From Pseudomonas cremoris (GTDB taxonomy: Bacteria; Pseudomonadota; Gammaproteobacteria; Pseudomonadales; Pseudomonadaceae), in NCBI RefSeq assembly GCF_014230465.1, contig NZ_JAAXCY010000007.1:310001-374000 (forward strand): a stretch of DNA of 64,000 nucleotides, given 5' to 3'. The first letter of the stretch is position 1, and each line of letters starts with the position of its first letter. The notes under the pieces were generated by a model. It was given only the letters and a program-made list of their open reading frames with translations. It was not told the origin of the DNA and ran no database searches. The translations under genes were made by a program, and so were the position numbers. Of the stretch, positions 63,601 to 64,000 are shown one piece after another.

Positions 63601-64000
63601 CAGGTGGCGAAGATTATTGGCCGCACAGCCATTGGGAGCTTGAACCCCGTTAGCGGTATCGATGACCTTGCGCGTGGCGTATGGGCTGGCGCACGCAAGA
63701 TGGCGGGTGCAGTGCACGAGGGCATCAACTATCTGCGCGGAGCCGCACGCCATGTGGATTTACTGGGTGTGATCAAACGGCACGACATCGCACAGGGTAC
63801 CTTCAAGTCCGCGCAGGGCATCAGTGAACGCAAGGCCATGGCTCAGTTCGATGAGACTTCCCAGCATTGGTACGCCTATGACGCGCACGAAGCAGGCCTA
63901 TGGAAAGCCACTGGAGAATTTCGTTGCCGAACACTCAAGCCCTGTTTCCAGCAACGCAAACAGCCTGCTGCATACGGGGTTGTCACAAGACAATGTGGTG
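60688..64000 (+). CDS. Large toxin-like protein, paralogue of the one at 41874, 3' end outside window, probable frameshift
   Basis: The frame is open from an ATG at 60688 (a TGA lies two codons before) to the right edge, at least 1100 codons. It is homologous to the 41874 protein: GSHAWVSFVTAVERIEANAPGATATMSYAQV, KCITL at about 636, GPYSVLDLYVD and FALNLIPLRSSIVKFQKGD at about 913. The N-terminus is about 185 residues longer. At 63898 the homology leaves this frame: the +2 frame reads YGKPLENFVAEH, matching AYGLPIDF of the paralogue, so a two-base loss or one-base gain is likely there. No signal peptide is visible. Confidence 0.65.
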   Translation, partial: MTTANLSHTVQQLPNPLPNLAPKQARQPTTPPTHALSSSDAPDSQLAAAYRTALLKTTGNAVHDAQVDVVGLPPRALFSQCWSLLGRAIQGSKFSQWMTRAGVEPDSMVITPGKGRVSFRLKGDPKQVVHTLGRHNPEFAAASSEVMAIAKIITAGNPDASLKPPLSPRSNRAPLEVVRHFQREPQTPTRAAIAARTAELSRNNAFIELPMQRHEALHRSRSETVLEQHHAALADIDGRYRVGGKLRELSEHVEATGASVDIASELTKRKVKIPFDSSYQPDNADTTNRVSLKQYLDDHQLDIPTHLEQLNNLATALMTATPHAPANGSYSGALGWPAPIDSSVFQALQTAINQGNVGDSNFGAFKNVLEYLLDKRPVSASEARDPRHLIDNLLKSPKGKALGAALQAHFQAQSIKGSANDWLLASMSLTKDEAIPAAVAGSRTDIEGFALMSPDNAGKTASAVVAQLHVALQLKGKASTAQSAALYATLLLSSRAPEFLVKDIPPVVVVGSHAWVSFVTAVERIEANAPGATATMSYAQVMLHAGIAPVTAQEHRVEYLAQNAALKQWAVINGMGLPATDDAMHAVRTAFDAQIKELRDASSVSLTSPPTVRNLALEALKKALPAMDPTQFENKCITLQPAYRTFPGPYSVLDLYVDRRALSAEFPGPAHAVEQFGQTHLMAGLPSQAIYEHTQHVTSKKSIWVSSSTAVNVNEVLKTLKTLPDIAQPFDSAFSTFATDVEKVTKTQIKHLISTLPLEDRQNLEYGKITVAKEMDLAKTNTQQPRRSRTAEGSVLVKTQRNGQVHTYEINRLKGEIIRRRDLGDFPTGERDLGGRHAYKAFEIITPDGAYTPGVSDERNAATGIANSFSSERTAFIADAIVKDLDLPALKKQAKGLTTFDTERPTHEAGVEFALNLIPLRSSIVKFQKGDLAEGLNDLGMDIFGFLIGVGTAAKAGKAAMTGASALGKAAQVAKIIGRTAIGSLNPVSGIDDLARGVWAGARKMAGAVHEGINYLRGAARHVDLLGVIKRHDIAQGTFKSAQGISERKAMAQFDETSQHWYAYDAHEAGLWKATGEFRCRTLKPCFQQRKQPAAYGVVTRQCG

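Overview
The window reads as a chromosomal segment of a Pseudomonas of the fluorescens group. It is GC-rich with Pseudomonas-like codon use. The evidence is REP-type palindromes between genes, an OprD-family porin, a DUF2790 protein, an oxaloacetate decarboxylase of the PA4872 type, RlhA, CDP-diacylglycerol pyrophosphatase, and a dense population of LysR regulators and ABC importers. I saw no rRNA, tRNA, CRISPR array or complete insertion sequence.

Layout. 0-7.4 kb: a lone tyrosine recombinase behind a 10-bp inverted repeat, a Bcr/CflA exporter with a divergent LysR gene, an iron alcohol dehydrogenase and APC permease operon with striking upstream palindromes, and a DUF4019 lipoprotein. 7.5-11.4 kb: a D-serine locus (permease, D-serine dehydratase, LysR regulator). 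11.4-13.05 kb: an AT-richer islet with an EexN-like lipoprotein and a DUF6602 protein carrying a PD-(D/E)XK-like motif. 13.1-34.5 kb: genes that look like organosulfur scavenging (two FMN monooxygenases, three SsuA-type binding proteins, one complete sulfonate/taurine-type ABC importer, a DUF3604 protein, an arylsulfotransferase-like protein, a TonB receptor and GntR and AraC-type regulators). This block is interrupted by an RND efflux operon and an oxaloacetate decarboxylase. 35.9-41.7 kb: an OprD porin, an HxlR regulator divergent from a second FabF-like ketoacyl synthase, RidA, and the rRNA hydroxylation factor RlhA.

41.7-45.1 kb: after a REP pair with an embedded terminator lies a 1062-residue toxin-like protein whose C-terminus carries a candidate papain-like Cys-His-Asn triad. 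A longer paralogue starts at 60688 and runs off the right edge, with an apparent frameshift near 63898. 45-50 kb: DMT exporter plus Lrp, a zinc alcohol dehydrogenase, and a LysR gene divergent from a HAD dehalogenase and class II aldolase pair. 50.2-57.2 kb: a polar amino-acid ABC system in which the ATPase is fused to a class I aminotransferase, together with a BetI-like TetR gene and an aspartoacylase-family hydrolase. Near-identical 16-bp palindromes precede both the TetR/hydrolase promoters and the transporter operon, so I infer one small regulon for uptake and catabolism of an acylated or otherwise modified amino acid. 57.2-60.5 kb: Cdh, an aldo/keto reductase with a divergent LysR gene, and a small acidic protein.

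All functional names come from motif and family recognition by eye. No database search was run.
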